Below are positions 44,880 to 55,799 of a stretch of DNA of 64,000 bases, one piece after another (position 1 is the first letter of the stretch; the number at the start of each line of letters is the position of its first letter). Under the pieces are notes generated by a model, which did not search any database, had not been told where the DNA came from, and saw only the letters and a program-made list of their open reading frames with translations. The stretch lies in NCBI GenBank assembly GCA_031841125.1, contig CM063107.1, forward strand, positions 11,952,467 through 12,016,466. Reading direction: 5' to 3'. The translations under genes and the position numbers were made by a program. This stretch comes from Acanthococcus lagerstroemiae (lineage: Eukaryota; Arthropoda; Insecta; Hemiptera; Eriococcidae).

Positions 44880-45321
44880 TAGGGCCGGATTTACGAATAG
44901 GCAAAGTAGGAAATTACCTACGACGAAAGCTCATGAGTGGCGCCAATAAGCGCCACTCGTTTCATTGGCGCTATTCGAATTCTCACGAAATTTTGAAATT
45001 GATTTTTAAAAATGCATACGAATGGATATTCCCCTCTAGTTTCGGTTTTAGAAGAGATTAAGAATGATGAGAGAGCCAGGATAAGGAGACCAATTTTAAA
45101 ATAATAATATTCTAAAGAAGCTCCTTTCTCCAACAACTCACCTTATGATTATTTTGTGGACAAAAATACTGAAAAGACTGAATGAGACGAATATAACTTT
45201 ACAAAAGGTCAAAATATCTCTGAACGAACTTATATTTTCAAGACTTGAGAGGACGATACAATGAGTAAATTTCAGAGATGAACACAACATTCCACACTTC
45301 TCTATAATATGACTGTGCCGG

Positions 45322-46047
45322 ATGAAGGTGATTCTCATCAGGGTGGAACGGGTGCCTAGAATTCGAAGGACTGAAAGATTTCATGATGAAACTCAGACTC
45401 CTGAGGTCATACTGACCGGGGTCAAAAAAATGGAAGCGGTAGGTTTCAACGTGATTATTGATAATTTGGTCAACGAGATGGAGCGGAGGAAGACAGCTTG
45501 CGCAATGATATAAATGATAACTTTGAATTTCTTTTTCGGAAAAAGTGATGAACATAACGAGGAATTAAGAAAAAGTGCGAAGCAATTTTCAGAATTTTAT
45601 GATGTCGATGTATCCAATGACATGATTGAGGAAGCAATTCAATTCAAGTATTTTTTGCAGAGTCAAAATCTTCAAAGTCCTTTTAAATCGGATCCCTTGG
45701 AAAATTTCCAGTGTATCACAAAAAATAATTTGATGTCCACCTTTCCAAACATATTTATTGCTTATCAAATCTTCTTAACATTACCGGCCAGCAATTATTC
45801 TGGGGAAAGGAGTTTTTCAGTTTTGAGATGTATCAAAAATTACCTAAGGAATACGCTGAGTCAGATTAAAACTTCATATCTCTCGTTGTTGCACGCTGAG
45901 TCTAAATTGACCAAAGAATATAATTTTAATCAGATTATTGATGCATTTGCGGCCAAAAAAAAGCCAGAAATAAATCTTTCTAGAGTGTTTTGCACCATAT
46001 TTCAAAGTAATAATACGGTTGGCCGTCTATCACAATATGATTGGTGA
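45322..46047 (+). pseudogene. hAT transposase C-terminal (dimerisation) fragment
   Basis: A single frame runs from 45322 to 46047 with one in-frame TAA at 45511. It contains LPASNYSGERSFSVLRCIK and RNTLSQIKTSYLSLLHAES, typical of the C-terminal dimerisation region of hAT transposases, in the style of ZMYM1/P52rIPK-like insect elements. The N-terminal zinc finger and catalytic DDE core are absent. The upstream part (DNLVNEMERRK) and the KFLQSQ-type linker are consistent with the region just before the dimerisation domain. Host domestication is not suggested, because of the internal stop and the intact TIR/target duplication. Confidence 0.85.
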
Positions 46048-46349
46048 CTCTTATTATACATCTCTATCATTTACTCGTGCATTATTGTTGAATTTTCATT
46101 ACCTATTTATCACCAAACTTGTGATTTCGTTTATAACCTACAATTGTTTCTTATTTTTATTCTCATCATGTACCTAGTATATACTTTCATTTTCATTTGT
46201 TCAATTATTATCATAAGTTTAATCTTTGGTCTCGCTATCTAGTTTTGGGTTCATCAATCAGCAACACTATTTTCTTGTAGTTTTTTATTATTCCTAATTC
46301 CTAATACATGATCATATTATTCATATTTCAATGATTAATCAGGGAAGGA

Positions 46350-46372
46350 GAGGGGAGAGAGAGAGAGAGAGC
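46350..46372. repeat. GA microsatellite
   Basis: Short GAGAGA run near the right end of the hAT element. Confidence 0.85.
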
Positions 46373-46509
46373 GGCGCGCGAAAAGAATGAGGAAATTTTC
46401 TCCAATGAAAAAAATGTTAGGGGGGGGGATTTCAGGGTGAAAATTCTTAGGCGCCGCCTTCCGTTTTGCCTACGACGCCATAGAAGGTAAATCCGGTCCT
46501 GCTAAATAT

Positions 46510-46890
46510 TGTGTCAAGACCTATACAATAGTTAAAACAGAGTTAAGAATCCATAAAAATGCATTAAGACTTTTTAGGGTTTGATAAGACTGTGTTAATG
46601 CTCCATAAGAATGCATTAAAACTCTTTAAGGCTTAATCAGATTGGGTTAATACTTCTTAGTACTTTATGAGACTTCTTCAGACCTGTATCTCAAAAACTC
46701 ACTAAGACTGCTTAAAACTGCGTTCAGTTACCTATGACTTGTAAGGGTCACCATCACGTCGCTTTGTGTCTGTTAAAATTCCGGTAGATCTTTCTAAGAC
46801 TGTGATAAAGTGTTTTATGGTTCGTTAGGATTTTAACAAGACTCGGTAAAATTATTTTAAGACTGTGTTAAGACTCTTGTTTTAGGATGT
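46510..46890. repeat. degenerate GTTAAGACTTTT array, right part
   Basis: Continuation of 44770-44879 beyond the hAT insertion, with CATTAAGACTTTTTAGGG and GACTGTGTTAAGACTCTTG words. Confidence 0.6.
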
Positions 46891-47089
46891 ACCTAATTGC
46901 CTGCCGAGGAAACGGGAAAATGCCTTGTAGCCTGGTACAAGAACGGCTACGCCATCATAAAATGACCTGCTGATTGCAGAAAGTAATGTGTTTGTAAAAT
47001 GAACAGACAATAGCTTATTTAAGTGCAGAAAGTACGGGACGAAAGTGGATTATCAACTGAGAAGACTTAGTTTCTTTCCGGGTAAAAAT

Positions 47090-47480
47090 GTTCTCTCCAT
47101 CGAAAAGAGGCTCGAACTTACTATCAACTTTGAAATCTTAAATAGAAAGGTACTGACCAAGATGTCGAAGTAAGGGCTTTTTGGATCGTTGATTTCGAAT
47201 ATTACATCAGATTTTTGATCTGGCTCCGGTTGGAACCCAAAAGTCTGAATTCTGGATCCGAAAGGTCAAAATAAAATTGATTTGAGTAGTTAAACGAAGT
47301 TTTCAAGCAGGCTTGTGTGCCTCTGATTTTGAATGACCCCTCAAGTTGCTAATCCAGCCCCGATTTGGACCACAATTTCAACATTATCTTCATAAAATTT
47401 GCAAATCATCTCGGATTTAAAAATTGATTAACGTCACAAATTTTGTCTCTTGCAATTTTAATTTAATCTTGAAGGGGACG
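47090..47480. repeat. ~140-bp satellite-like repeat, family S, left block
   Basis: Contains TCGTTGATTTCGAATATTAC, ATCAGATTTTTGATCTGGCT and related words. The same units recur at 51185-51790 in the same orientation and at 52380-53560 inverted. Confidence 0.65.
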
Positions 47481-48005
47481 AGGGTTAATTTGATTTGGTA
47501 AATGTTACTATGATAATATAAGAAAACCGCAAATGAGTTGTCGATTCGTGAATTTCGCTTATACAGAGTATTCCAAGGATTAGGATTCTTTTTTTTTTTA
47601 TAGTGAAATTAGATCTTCACGGGACAAAAATGGATCTTCGAGAAAAACGACAAAAACAAAATTAACAAAATAAAAAACTAAAAAGGTAATCACCAAAAAT
47701 TCACGAACATAACAAAAACTGACCGAAGCTACCCGAGAAAACAAAACAAACGAATACAAAAAAGAAGAAAGAAAAAAAAAGTAGATCAATAAGATGAAAT
47801 TATGACTAGTTCGTGCACGAATTATTTTCAACTTACTAGGCCGTTGACTGTTGAGCTTATAGTAATATATACGGGGAACTGAGTATGCAATTTCATGTGC
47901 ACGTAAATGATGATAATACTATGACGAAGGATGACGAACAATAATAATAATATAATAATAACGGCTTTATTTTTGGGTACAATACAATTCCTATGTGTTG
48001 ACCGC

Positions 48006-49523
48006 TCATTCGTTGAGCGCTGAGGGTTGTGTGGGTCTCACCCCATCGTCTTCCCCATGTCTCTCACCCGCCCATTTTTGGGCATAAGCCTCCCCTTCCT
48101 CTCTCCAATTTTTCCTATCCAGGGTACGTCTCCAGGTGGGGCCTAGTTGTTTCCTGAATTCGTCTCGCCATCTTGTTAGGGGTCTTCCTACCTTTCTTGT
48201 TTCGTCGTATGGAGTCCATCCTTCCACCCTTCTTTCCCACCTTTCGTTCGTTTGTCTCATTACATGGCCAGCGTATCTCCATTTCAGATTTTTAACCGAA
48301 ACCGCTATGTCTCTTAGTTTTGTTTTGTCTCTGATCCTTGCGTTTTCAATTTTCTCTAATCTTTTTGCTCCCACCATGCTGCGTTCCATAGCTGTTTGCG
48401 TAGCTCTGAGTCGGTTTGTGTTTGTTTCGGTCAGGGCCCATGTTTGCGCTCCGTAGGTGATTGTGGGTTCTATGCAGCTCCGCCAGACCTCCGCTTTAGT
48501 TCTTACAGGGAGCTTGCTCTTAAAGATGGATTTTAATCTCCAGTAGTTATTCCATCCGTTCTTTGTACGGCTTGAAAGTTCTTTCTCTCTTGCACCTTCG
48601 AACGACATTAGTTGGCCGAGATATTTTGTTTCGTTAACCCATTTAATTTCCTGACCATCTATTTCTAACTTGTCTCTTTTGGCGTTTGAGAGGAGAGTTG
48701 TTTTGCTTATATTCACACTCAGTCCCGCTTGTTTGCATGCTGACGTAAATTCCTTTACACTCGCCGTAATTTCGTTTAACTCTCTCGCGATCAGCACCAC
48801 GTCGTCCGCAAAGCGTAGGTTATTTAGAAAGGATCCATCTACTTTAACCCCCCTCCCTTCCCACTTTAGTTGACGCATTGCTTCTTCCAATGCGCAATTG
48901 AACAGGTTGGGGGACAGCGGGTCTCCTTGTCTAACCCCCCTCTCAATAGCAAAAGGTTTTCCCTTTACATCTGTTTTGACGTAAGCTCGAGCACCTTTAT
49001 ATGTATTTTTAATAATATTGATTGTTTTTTGGTCAACTCCCTGGTTTTTTAGTGCCTTCCAAAGAAAATTATGGTTTATAGTATCAAAAGCTTTTGAGAA
49101 ATCTATGAATAGCAGGTATAGATTGAAATTGTATTCGTTAGCTTTTTCTATGAGTTGTTTGATAGTAAAAATTTGGTCTATTGTGGATCGGTTTTTTCTA
49201 AAGCCTGCTTGTTCCTTTGCTTGTTGGCTGTCAAGCTGAGGGTATATTCTTTCTTTTAGGATTTTCATGAAAACTTTTCCAATGTTGGAGGTCAGGCTGA
49301 TTGGTCTGTAATTTTTAATATCCGCTTTATTGCCTTTTTTAAAGAGTAAAATTATTTCCGCTATTTTCCATTGTTCCGGGGGGGATTCGGTTTCTAGGAT
49401 TTCGTTAAATAGCTTGGTTAACGTAGGGGTTAGTTCCTCCATAAAGAGTTTCAGGGACCCGTTGCTCACCCCGTCCGGACCAACTGCCTTCTCCGCTTTT
49501 AATGTTTTAAGTGCTTTCCTCAC
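48006..49523 (-). CDS. RTE reverse transcriptase domain
   Basis: 505 codons with KAVGPDGVSNGSLK, NYRPISLTSNIGKVFMKIL, EQAGFRKNRSTIDQI, FIDFSKAFDTINH, GVRQGDPLSPNLF and RFADDVVLIA, which are reverse transcriptase blocks 1-5. The catalytic Asp pair is at FADD (about 48800). A thumb and C-terminal region with YGAQTWALTETNTNRLRATQ and GRPLTRWRDEFRK follows; this tail is typical of insect RTE-like elements. No internal stop. It should be translated as part of the endonuclease polyprotein in an intact copy. Confidence 0.9.
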   Translation of the reverse strand: MRKALKTLKAEKAVGPDGVSNGSLKLFMEELTPTLTKLFNEILETESPPEQWKIAEIILLFKKGNKADIKNYRPISLTSNIGKVFMKILKERIYPQLDSQQAKEQAGFRKNRSTIDQIFTIKQLIEKANEYNFNLYLLFIDFSKAFDTINHNFLWKALKNQGVDQKTINIIKNTYKGARAYVKTDVKGKPFAIERGVRQGDPLSPNLFNCALEEAMRQLKWEGRGVKVDGSFLNNLRFADDVVLIARELNEITASVKEFTSACKQAGLSVNISKTTLLSNAKRDKLEIDGQEIKWVNETKYLGQLMSFEGAREKELSSRTKNGWNNYWRLKSIFKSKLPVRTKAEVWRSCIEPTITYGAQTWALTETNTNRLRATQTAMERSMVGAKRLEKIENARIRDKTKLRDIAVSVKNLKWRYAGHVMRQTNERWERRVEGWTPYDETRKVGRPLTRWRDEFRKQLGPTWRRTLDRKNWREEGEAYAQKWAGERHGEDDGVRPTQPSALNE

Positions 49524-49531
49524 TTCTCCTT

Positions 49532-50905
49532 TCAGTATACATGGGAAATCAGGGTATTCTGTCTCGTTTCTTTATTTCCTTTTTTGTCCACATTCCCTGA
49601 CGACTTTTCCTCGTTGTTTTGGTACAGCTCCTTGTAGAATTTAGTGGCTACCTCTACTATGCCTTTACGCTCGTATATTTTTTGCTCTCTTGTGTTTTCC
49701 ATATTTGGTATCATTTTTTTGTCCGTGAAGGTTGCCATCTTAGCTTTACGGATTGAGCCGCTCTCTTCCAAAATTTCCTTAATACGTTTGGTATCGAAGT
49801 TCCGGATATCTTCTCTTATCACGTCCTTAACTTTTTTCCTTAGTAGCAGAAGTTCAAATTTCTCTCTTTGTGTTTTCCTCTCCTTTCTCTCCAACTCGTC
49901 TCTTTTGTTTATCCAGTCCTTCGTTTCCCTCGTGAGTTTATCGTCTGGCCTCTCCTTAAACCTAACCCTCCCATATATGTCTACTGTTTCCTTTATCGCA
50001 CTCTCCACGCGGTCGTATTTAGTTTGAAGCGTGTTATGGTTCCATTCTTTTTCTAAATTACTTAGTGCCTTTCTCAGCTCTTCTCTAGCTTCGTCTGTGC
50101 TGTGTGTGGGAATACTTTTTGTGCTTTGTGGTGCTCTGGTTTGGTTTCGATAGGGTGCTCTCTTTTGTATTCTCACTGTTGCTCTACAGAATCTGTGATC
50201 GGAGCTAAAGCGAAAGCCCGGCAGAACTGACACGTCGCCCACAATTGACATATCATTCACTAAAATATGGTCGATTTCATTTTTGTATTTGCCCCCCGGG
50301 GATTCCCAAGTCCATTTTAGTTTTTTGTTTTTATCGAAAAAAGTGTTTGCAATTTTTAGATTATTTTTGACACAAAATTCGACTAGAGTATCCCCATTAT
50401 GATTTCTAATTCCCGTACCAAATTCTCCCAGATTTTCGTTCCGATTCCGACGGGCCCCCACGATGGCGTTCCAATCGCCCATTATTATAGTGTAGTATTC
50501 TTTATTCGTTTTTAGAGTTTCCTGCAGTTCGCCGTAAAATTTTTCTATTTCTTCCGACTCAGAGCCTAGCACAGGAGCGTATACCGTTATTATCAACATT
50601 TTAAAATTTTTTCCCAGGTTTAATTTTAAGAAACATAGTCTTTCAGATAATCCTTTAATTTCCGTTACTTTGTTCATGACATTTGGTTTGATATAAAAGC
50701 CCACCCCCCTGTATCCTTTGGTTTGCCCATAGTGGTAGAAGACGTATCCGGATTTTTTACTTATTAAATTTTCACCCTTTTTTCTTATTTCCGACAGTCC
50801 GATTATATCCCATTTGATTTCGCTTATTTTGTTTTCAAATTCGTAGATTCGTTCGTTACTTACTAGCCCCCTACAATTGAAGAACCCCAGATAAATTTTT
50901 TCTTC
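49532..50905 (-). CDS. RTE endonuclease domain and linker
   Basis: The frame stays open well upstream of the first Met at 50704; the conserved start of the endonuclease is NCRGLVSNERIYEFENK (about 50880) with SEIRKKG after it. Further motifs are GDWNAIVGAR (about 50480), NEIDHILVNDM and FSSDHR, which are the catalytic Asp/Asn/His sites of the EEP fold. A charged linker rich in Lys/Glu follows. The frame ends at 49532 through a single frameshift near 49560; read in the other frame the sequence continues into the reverse transcriptase. Confidence 0.85.
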   Translation of the reverse strand, partial: EEKIYLGFFNCRGLVSNERIYEFENKISEIKWDIIGLSEIRKKGENLISKKSGYVFYHYGQTKGYRGVGFYIKPNVMNKVTEIKGLSERLCFLKLNLGKNFKMLIITVYAPVLGSESEEIEKFYGELQETLKTNKEYYTIIMGDWNAIVGARRNRNENLGEFGTGIRNHNGDTLVEFCVKNNLKIANTFFDKNKKLKWTWESPGGKYKNEIDHILVNDMSIVGDVSVLPGFRFSSDHRFCRATVRIQKRAPYRNQTRAPQSTKSIPTHSTDEAREELRKALSNLEKEWNHNTLQTKYDRVESAIKETVDIYGRVRFKERPDDKLTRETKDWINKRDELERKERKTQREKFELLLLRKKVKDVIREDIRNFDTKRIKEILEESGSIRKAKMATFTDKKMIPNMENTREQKIYERKGIVEVATKFYKELYQNNEEKSSGNVDKKGNKETRQNTLISHVY

Positions 50906-51184
50906 TTTTTTTGAGCCGTGATTTCTGTTTGTGTTCGTATTTTTGGGGAAGTTCGTTTCAAGGTCCTGTTGTTCCTTTTTGTTTTTGTTGTCTTTCTCCC
51001 CCCACCTCCCATGGGAATTTTGGTTTTTGAAGGGGGTAGACGAACAATGAAGGGTGTAAAAAGGATGATCCCCATTTTATCTTCTTCTCTGAACGCGAAA
51101 TAGTATTGACGCGGAGTAAACAAAAACTTGAAGTTAGAGGGTCTATTTTTTTTATTTTTTTTTATTTTTTATTTTTTTTTTCTT

Positions 51185-51790
51185 GAAAAGAAGGACTCGA
51201 ATGTACCACCAACTTCGGAATCTTAAATGAAAAGGTACTCAATAGAATATTAAAGTAGGGTTTTCTTGGGTCACTGGTTTTGAGCATTGCATCAAACTTT
51301 TGATCCGGCTCTGATTTGGGGACAAAATCTAAATTTTGAACTTGAAATGGGCAAAATTTAATTGGCTTGAAAATTTGAACTACCTGTTTCCTGGGTCGCT
51401 GATTCCGATTATTGCACCAAATTTTCGCCACGGCTCCAATTTTGGCTCAAAAATCCAAATTTTAGACTAAAAAGGGGTCAAAGTGAAACTGGTTCGAGGA
51501 ATTGAACAATGTTCCAGAGTAGTTTTCTTTTCGTTACTGATTTCAAATAGCCCATCAAATTTTTCATACAGCCCTGATTTGGTCCCAGAAATTTTAATTC
51601 CGAACTCAACAAGGGTTGAAGTTAATTTTTCTTAGAAAATTGGAAGAACTATCGTTTTGGGAGAGGGAGGTCGCTGATTTCGAATATTGCATCAGACTCC
51701 TGGTTTGGTCTCGCTTTGAACCACATTTTCAACCCCCCCCCCCCCCCCCAACAAGTGGACAAACTGGACTTGAACTTAAAAATTGAACAT
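51185..51790. repeat. family S repeat, right block (same orientation)
   Basis: Units spaced about 120-145 bp with GGTCGCTGATTTCGAATATT-like starts near 51270, 51392, 51534 and 51671, each followed by GGCTCYGATTTGG-like and CAAAATTTAAATT-like words. A C-run lies at 51735-51750. Confidence 0.7.
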
Positions 51791-52380
51791 TGGAAATTTT
51801 AGCCCCTATAATCCAAATTTCACTTTGCAGAGAGAAGGTGAATCGATTTGACTTGAAAAGTTCATTTATCGTTGTCAAGTTCGAATCATGTTATTACATT
51901 TTGTATCAGCTTACTTGTGAGCCATTATTTTCTATTTTCAGGATAAAAGTAACAGTAATTTTCATATTTTTTTCCAATTTCAATTGAAATTTATCTTCAC
52001 TGACGTAACTAGGAAGCTTATGAAGGATAGAATTACAAATTTGTTGGATGAAATTGAGATTTTTTTCTCTGTGCTGCTTAGTGAGTTGAAAGAATGACTT
52101 ATTAACGCATCTAAAGTTTATTTGGCTTGGAATAGTGAAGAACAGTTCAAATGAGTCATGGTAATTGTTCCTTACTCATTTCTTCTTTCATAAACCTTAG
52201 TAAAATTTATCATTTTTCTTCGTTAATCAGTAACTGCTGGCCTTCAGTGAAACCAAATGCTAAATTTAATAAGATATTCATATATTTGGTACTCAAAACT
52301 CGTCCTCCGATACTTTTCCAAATCAAATCAATTTTCCCCATTAATGATGTTTACTTGTTGTTTTTGAGAACCTAACTGGG
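51790..52380. other. AT-rich spacer
   Basis: No gene or clear repeat recognised between the two opposite-facing family S blocks. Confidence 0.35.
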
Positions 52381-53560
52381 GCCAAATTGGAAATCCAAAG
52401 CGATATTCGGAATAAACAATTCCTTCCCCAAGGAAAACCTCTTTCGAACTTCGTTTACTTTTTTAAGCCAACTTACTTCCCTCTTTTTCAGAACGGAATA
52501 TTGTACTTTTGTTACTCAAATCGGTGCTCCACAAATAATCTAACTGCATTATTCAAAAAATAACAGATAGGTAATATTAGGATATACTTGCTTAATGTTT
52601 CAAGTTAAGCTGATTCTGGAAATTTGAAAAGAATCATCCATTTTGACATTGAAGTCCATATCAAGTTTGAATGAAAAAGTCAGATGCAATTATTGAAGTA
52701 CGTATGTAAAAACGACTCGAGAACCGGCTATTTCGATGTACAGCTCAACTTTTGGAAACCAACTCGGAGTCTGATCAAAAATCGGATGTGACATCCAAAA
52801 TCCGCGACCCAACAAAGCAATTTCCACAAGTTGTATAGTTTTTCATTTCAAATTAGTTTTCCCCCACTCTGTTTGGAAAATGTGGTCGAAATTGGGGAGG
52901 ATCAATATTCTAGCACGGTATTCAATATTAGCGAACCTCTCCCCTTTATATTACGAAAAAAGAAAACGACTTTGATAACTTATTGAATTTTTTAAGCCGC
53001 TCAGTTTTACCTTATTTGATTAGGAATCTGATTTTTGGGTCCAAATCGGGGTCGGGTGAATAATCTGACTCAATATTCAAAATCAGAAACCGAAAGTAAT
53101 TTATTTCGATATTTGATTCAATTTCGCAAGCCAATTTAATTTTGGCTCTTTTTTGGGTGTAAAATACGGATTTGTGGACCCAAATTTGGGTCCGAATCAA
53201 AAATCGGATGCGATATTCGAAATCGCGAAATCAGCGGCCCAAAAATCTTCAAACATTATTCAGTTTCTCAAACCAATTCAGTTTTAGCCTTTATTGGTTT
53301 CGAATTTTGAATTTTTGGTCCCTGATCGGAAACGGATCAAAAATTTGATGCAATATACGGAGTCAGCGATCTAAAAATTCCCCATTTCGCTACGTTGTTC
53401 AAATTCTCAGACCAATATGATTTTGCTCAATTTGGGCTTTAAATTAGGATTGTTATGCCTAAATCGGGACCCGATCAAAAATCTGATTCGATATTCGAAA
53501 TCAGCGATTCAAGAAACTCCCTATTCCGATATTTACCTATTCGGTAGCTTCCTATCCAAT
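52380..53560. repeat. family S repeat, inverted block
   Basis: Reverse-complement units: AAAAATCGGATGCGATATTC and GAAATCAGCGATTCAAGAAA-like words recur near 53057, 53203, 53340 and 53480, a period of about 137-146 bp. Older copies lie to the left. Confidence 0.7.
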
Positions 53561-55030
53561 ATTTTAAAGTTTGTGGTACGTTCGAGTTCCCCTTATCGGG
53601 GAGAGAAAAATGTTTACATCCCTTCCCCTTACAAAAGAAAAAAGAAACTAGGCCGTGTCATAATATCCGACTTCACGATAAGAAAAAGAGGGGGGCTAAG
53701 TCAGGAAACACTTTGCGTAGATATTGAGACATTACATTTATTATTTCATCCCTACAGCTCAATATTTCCATGTGAGATCGTCTCAGAAAAAAATGATTCA
53801 TAATTGGGTGTTGCATTATGTTTTCTCAGTCTTCTGTTTCATCTCAGGTCTTGCTTTTGTTAAAAATCGGAGAAACAGAAATCAAAAAGGAGACCTGTAG
53901 ATAGCTTTTTGTGATTCCTGAATAATTTAGAAATATGAACTTACAGGCTTTTAGAAAAGCCCTCCTCATTGTATTTTATTAGTTAATTGAAACTCGTGTG
54001 AGAAAAATCGAATATTATTTTCCCATTGAAGCCATACTGCGAGGGATTGAAAGGACTTGCAGACGATAAGTGAGATCCTTTGGAATAATTCTGAGTAAAA
54101 ACGATGTAAGGTTCCTACTTTTTTCGTTATTTTTTCACATTTTCTGTTCTTTATGAACATCTCTATTCTTTTGTCACTCATCGGCTTGAAAAAATCGGGG
54201 ATACGAGGGAAATCGTAAAATGAGTGACACCTTACGATCCCTAGTCAAAACTTTTTTTATAATGAGTTTTTAAAACTTCCTTTAGATTCTTCAAAACTTC
54301 TCTCGGGATCTTCTAGACATGATTGAAAGTTTTTAAGACTATCTTATATTTCATTGAGACTTCTAAAATAGTTTCAGTCTTCTTCAATACTCTCCCACCA
54401 GCCCCGTAGAGAGAAAAAGCGGGCCTGGGGGAATTTCCACGGACCCCCCTCTCCTTCCATTTCAAATTGTTCTTTTGTTAGATGGGGAAAATTATAAACT
54501 ACGGGATAAGAGGTTTCTTTCATGGTGTAAGGAGTGATTGCTGATTTGGTGTACGGTATGATTGAAATTCAGGCCTTTTAAAAATATCGGCCCCCTTGAA
54601 AGTCCGGGCCCTGGGTATTTTTTCCCATTTTCACCCTCTCTCGACAGGGTTGTCTCCCACACTTCAACGCTCTTCCGCACTCACTGAGGCCGGTTTAGTA
54701 CTCTTTTAGACTCTTCAAGATTTTTCTATATTTGTTTATACTCTGTCACTCATGTTTTAGTGTCTACATGATTCTGAAAGACTGTAAGATATGTCTGAAG
54801 AGTCTTACAAATCTTGGTAAATCTTAAATAGTCTTATACAAATCTGGAAACGTCTGAAAACTCTTGATTGAGCATGAAGTAATGCTCGTAAACAAGTCCT
54901 AAAAAACATTAGAAATAGTTCTGAACAATTCTGGAAAAGTCATATGAAGTACGAGTAGCTAAAATAAAATATTTGCAGAAACAAAAAGACAATTAAAAGA
55001 ACTACTTAGTTTGTTTTTATTGGTTATACC
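53560..55030. other. no gene; scattered degenerate repeats
   Basis: No coding exon seen. Two recognisable items: 54540-54660 is an inverted relative of 34740-34850 (shared GGGCCCGGACTTTCA and CGATATTTTT words), and 54700-54960 has irregular AGTCTTGAAAAGTCT-type words. Confidence 0.4.
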
Positions 55031-55034
55031 AATA

Positions 55035-55320
55035 AGTCTAAGGACGGTTTTGATATGTGGGCTGACAGGAAGAAAGGGACCTCAGGGCAAAAAAAAAAAC
55101 ATGTTTGTGATAATAACTGTTTTTGACTGATTCTTGGCGGCTCTTTCTCCTGGTGTTGAAAAAATTCCAAAAAAATCTTCCCAAACGGCTGTAAGTCTTC
55201 AAAGTTGAGTGTCTCCATAACGTGAAAACGTTATCAAGTTTGTTTATCCGCTCTCCTGTAAAATTTACATTTCTGCGCTGAGGTCCCTTTCTTCCTGTCA
55301 GGTCACATATCCGAAGTTGA
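55035..55320. mobile_element. ~285-bp MITE with GACAGGAAGAAAGGGACC ends
   Basis: Left arm GGCTGACAGGAAGAAAGGGA and right arm TCCCTTTCTTCCTGTCAGGT are inverted. The palindrome extends to GATATGTG/CACATATC. A lone half-arm with the same GTCCCTTTCTTCCTGTCAG word lies at about 61284. Confidence 0.75.
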
Positions 55321-55799
55321 AATTACAACCGCCGGCTTATCTCGTCTGTTTACGGCGCTACCTGCCGGCAAAAAATTCAAACTGTTTCTTTTCTTTTCGC
55401 TCTCCTCATTTCATAAACGAGCTCAAACATTATGCAAATTTTTACAGAGGGCAAAAAATCATAAATTAGGGACCGGAAAAAAGTGCAAGCCACGGTCGGC
55501 ATCAAGTGTGGTGCAGTGCACTAACTGCACCACACAGAACTATTTGTGTGGTGCTTTAAACCACACGGGGGGAAAAAACCCTATAAAGCGCGTTTTCATT
55601 TTCATAATTAATTTTTTTTTTGTTTTCATTTTCTCAATCAAAAATTATTGAAATATGTAGCGGGAGATTCCTGGAGAAGTCGATTTTCTCTAAGAACCTC
55701 ACCCCGTTTTGTGGGAGCTTATAACTCTCCGGCTAGAAAGCTGGAAGCGTGCTGAGGTGCATTTCCTCGCCCCCATCCACCCCGGTAGACTTGAAACAT

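Larger units (their letters stand above)
44880..46501 (+). mobile_element. hAT element, non-autonomous, with transposase C-terminal fragment
   Basis: The ends TAGGGCCGGATTTAC and GTAAATCCGGTCCTG are inverted repeats. The 8-bp target duplication CTAAATAT is perfect (44872-44879 and 46502-46509), which is diagnostic of hAT. Length is 1622 bp. The 5' part is non-coding apart from a GTGGCGCCAATAAGCGCCAC hairpin near 44937, so the catalytic N-terminal two thirds of a transposase are missing. Confidence 0.92.
47945..51120 (-). mobile_element. RTE-clade LINE, nearly full length
   Basis: On the minus strand an AP endonuclease-like domain is followed by a reverse transcriptase. The 3' end is AATAAAGCCG followed by a TTATTA-type tail (about 47985-47940), typical of RTE. 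The 5' boundary is uncertain and lies near a T-rich run at 51147-51180. The flanking family S repeats on both sides suggest insertion into a satellite block. The high integrity implies recent activity. Confidence 0.88.
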
